A model generated the notes under the pieces. The model made no database searches. It worked only from the letters and a program-made list of their open reading frames with translations, and was not told where the DNA came from. This document shows, piece by piece, positions 6,231-7,402 of a stretch of DNA of 7,402 nt. Where the stretch lies: the NCBI GenBank assembly GCA_937902905.1, contig CALELW010000263.1, positions 1 to 7,402 of the forward strand, in the 5' to 3' direction. Position 1 is the first letter of the stretch; every line of letters starts with the position of its first letter. The position numbers were made by a program, and so were the translations under genes. The stretch is from an uncultured Clostridium sp. GTDB taxonomy: Bacteria > Bacillota > Clostridia > Lachnospirales > Lachnospiraceae.

Positions 6231-7268
6231 ATGGAGATTAAAGATATTTATCAGAAAATGGAGTGCTCAAAGGAGGATAAAGAAAAGATTTATCAAGCAA
6301 TTTTACAGAAACGCCGGAGAAATTTTGTCGGCAGTCATTTTATGAAAGCAGCGGTCATTGCATTGTGTCTGCTTGTTGGTGGAACGACGGCCTATGCAGC
6401 GGTTCATTTGCTCACGGCAAATGAGGCGGCAGAGCAGATGGGAAATGATAGACTGGCAAGGGAATTTGCCGGATTATCGGAGCAGGTTGTAACGAAAAAG
6501 TCAGGTGACTACAAAATTAGTTATCTCGGAAAAGTGAGCGGAAAGAAATTGCTTGACGAGGAGATTAATTCCGGCGTGTCGAAGGAAAAATCGTATTATG
6601 TTGTGGCAGTAGAAAATACAAAGAAAAAGGATGAACGGATGATTGCATCGCCTTTTGTAAAGGGAAAGGCACCGTGGCAGTATAATCTTTTTGTCATGGG
6701 CGGAAGTTCGGAAAGCCAGTTAATTGATGGTATCCGCTATTATATTTATGAGTGCGATAACCTCGATATTTTTGCAAATTATGGTGTTTATTTAGGTGTG
6801 AGTGATAAGGCACCGGGCGCTGAAAACTTCTGTTACGATAAAAAGACAGGAGAGATTTCAGCAAATCCAAAGTACAAAGGTGTCAGTGTTTTATTTGAAG
6901 TGTCATTGGATAAGACAAAGGCAGATGAAGATAAAGCACAGGAAGCGTTCAAAATGGCGCAGGGTGAAACGCAGAGCGGGGACACACGTGATACGCAGGT
7001 TACACAAATGCATAAAATCATGAAAAAATGGAATGAACTGCCGGAGCAAAAACGGATTCAATTTGCCAAAGAAAACGGAGTGAAGACAAAAGAAGAAACC
7101 GTTTATAATGAAAATTATGCAGAAAAGATAGGCAAAGAATTTATACCGGGCAATTCCTACACGGAGAAGTATCTGGATGTAAAGGTTGCTGTCCTTGTAA
7201 AGAAGAAAACGGCAAAGATTACACATTATCAGGTTTCACTGGATGAAGTAAAAGATTTGCTTTCCTGA
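6231..7268 (+). CDS. Probable membrane anti-sigma factor / extracytoplasmic sensor
   Basis: The protein has 345 residues. A short charged cytoplasmic segment (1-37: MEIKDIYQKMECSKEDKEKI, then KRRRN) is followed by one membrane helix (about 38-58, AAVIALCLLVGGTTAYAAV). The remaining 287 or so residues lie outside and hold no domain I recognise: a beta-rich part (about 90-225, with KISYLGKVSGKKL and YYIYECDNL) and a charged helical part (about 228-285). The positively charged border before the helix gives the N-in, C-out topology of ECF anti-sigma factors, and the gene begins two bases after the sigma stop with GGGAGG (6218-6223) as ribosome binding site. Pairing with the sigma factor is therefore well supported, though the inhibitory segment is too short to match a named anti-sigma domain by eye. 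The signal sensed outside is unknown. Confidence 0.75.
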   Translation: MEIKDIYQKMECSKEDKEKIYQAILQKRRRNFVGSHFMKAAVIALCLLVGGTTAYAAVHLLTANEAAEQMGNDRLAREFAGLSEQVVTKKSGDYKISYLGKVSGKKLLDEEINSGVSKEKSYYVVAVENTKKKDERMIASPFVKGKAPWQYNLFVMGGSSESQLIDGIRYYIYECDNLDIFANYGVYLGVSDKAPGAENFCYDKKTGEISANPKYKGVSVLFEVSLDKTKADEDKAQEAFKMAQGETQSGDTRDTQVTQMHKIMKKWNELPEQKRIQFAKENGVKTKEETVYNENYAEKIGKEFIPGNSYTEKYLDVKVAVLVKKKTAKITHYQVSLDEVKDLLS

Positions 7269-7280
7269 GTGTAAAATTTA

Positions 7281-7327
7281 AGCGGGCGCTTCCTGCGCCC
7301 GCTCTAGATAATAACTTCTCCTGCTGT
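7281..7327. repeat. Hairpin-plus-tail repeat, copy 1
   Basis: A perfect 9-bp stem AGCGGGCGC (7281-7289) / GCGCCCGCT (7295-7303) closes a TTCCT loop. A 24-nt tail follows at 7304-7327, beginning CTAGATAATAAC and ending TTCTCCTGCTGT. It lies 12 bp after the stop of the anti-sigma gene. The stem could aid termination or transcript stability, but no T-run follows, so I do not call it an intrinsic terminator. It is paired with the copy at 7356-7402. Confidence 0.85.
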
Positions 7328-7355
7328 GCTAATTAGTTGCTTTCGTTTTAGTTCG

Positions 7356-7402
7356 AGAGGACACTTCCTGTGTTCTCTCTAGATGATAACTTCTCCTGCT
7401 GT
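7356..7402. repeat. Hairpin-plus-tail repeat, copy 2
   Basis: This has the same design as the copy 75 nt upstream. The 9-bp stem AGAGGACAC (7356-7364) / GTGTTCTCT (7370-7378) has one G-T pair, the TTCCT loop is identical, and the 24-nt tail (7379-7402) differs from copy 1 by one base. The stem differs from copy 1 on both strands at several positions yet still pairs. A 28-nt unique spacer (7328-7355) separates the copies. The unit ends exactly at the window edge, so further copies may follow. Confidence 0.85.

Noticed and set aside
7281..7310. GC-rich hairpin after the anti-sigma gene as an intrinsic terminator
   Set aside because: The sequence after the stem is CTAGATAATAAC, without a T-run, and the same unit recurs 75 nt later, so a repeated element explains it better.
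7281..7402. Tandem units as a CRISPR array
   Set aside because: Only two units are seen, the stem sequence varies between them, and a single 28-nt spacer is not evidence of an array; no cas genes are present.

Overview
The window looks like chromosomal DNA from an anaerobic low-to-moderate-GC Firmicute, most likely a Lachnospiraceae-type gut or rumen Clostridium relative. This rests on strong GGAGG-type ribosome binding sites, consensus sigma-A promoters, AT-leaning codon use, and the gene content: a PadR regulator operon, a cytoplasmic GH115 xylan alpha-glucuronidase with a divergent AraC regulator, and an ECF sigma/anti-sigma pair. The genus cannot be fixed from the sequence alone.

Layout, left to right. 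Bases 1-400 hold no intact gene. They contain a broken coding remnant, tentatively transposase-like, running into a large imperfect inverted repeat (172-387). Next comes a near-consensus promoter (404-432) with a perfect 9-bp palindrome just after its -10 box (434-452). It drives a tight three-gene operon: a PadR-family regulator, a HAAS-like/DUF3887-like single-pass membrane protein, and a small three-helix membrane protein. The PadR frame appears to begin at an ACG codon (471) exactly where an ATG is expected. The third gene converges on, and overlaps by 35 bp, a minus-strand AraC-family regulator (1757-2629).

A 144-bp intergenic region separates this regulator from the divergent GH115 gene (2774-5629). 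It contains a perfect 9-bp inverted repeat with arms 33 bp apart centre to centre, next to an extended -10 promoter. That is the arrangement expected if the AraC protein switches the alpha-glucuronidase on. GH115 enzymes remove (4-O-methyl-)glucuronic acid from xylan or xylo-oligosaccharides. This one has no signal peptide, so it should act inside the cell on imported acidic xylo-oligosaccharides.

An ECF sigma factor (5689-6228) and a membrane-anchored probable anti-sigma/sensor protein (6231-7268) follow on the same strand with no evident terminator in between.

The right edge carries the most unusual signal. Two copies of a 47-nt element lie in tandem with a 75-nt period. Each is a 9-bp stem, a TTCCT loop and a 24-nt tail. 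Loop and tail are nearly identical, but the stem sequence has changed at several positions on both sides so that pairing is kept. This is covariation within one locus. The second copy ends exactly at the window edge, so the array may continue.
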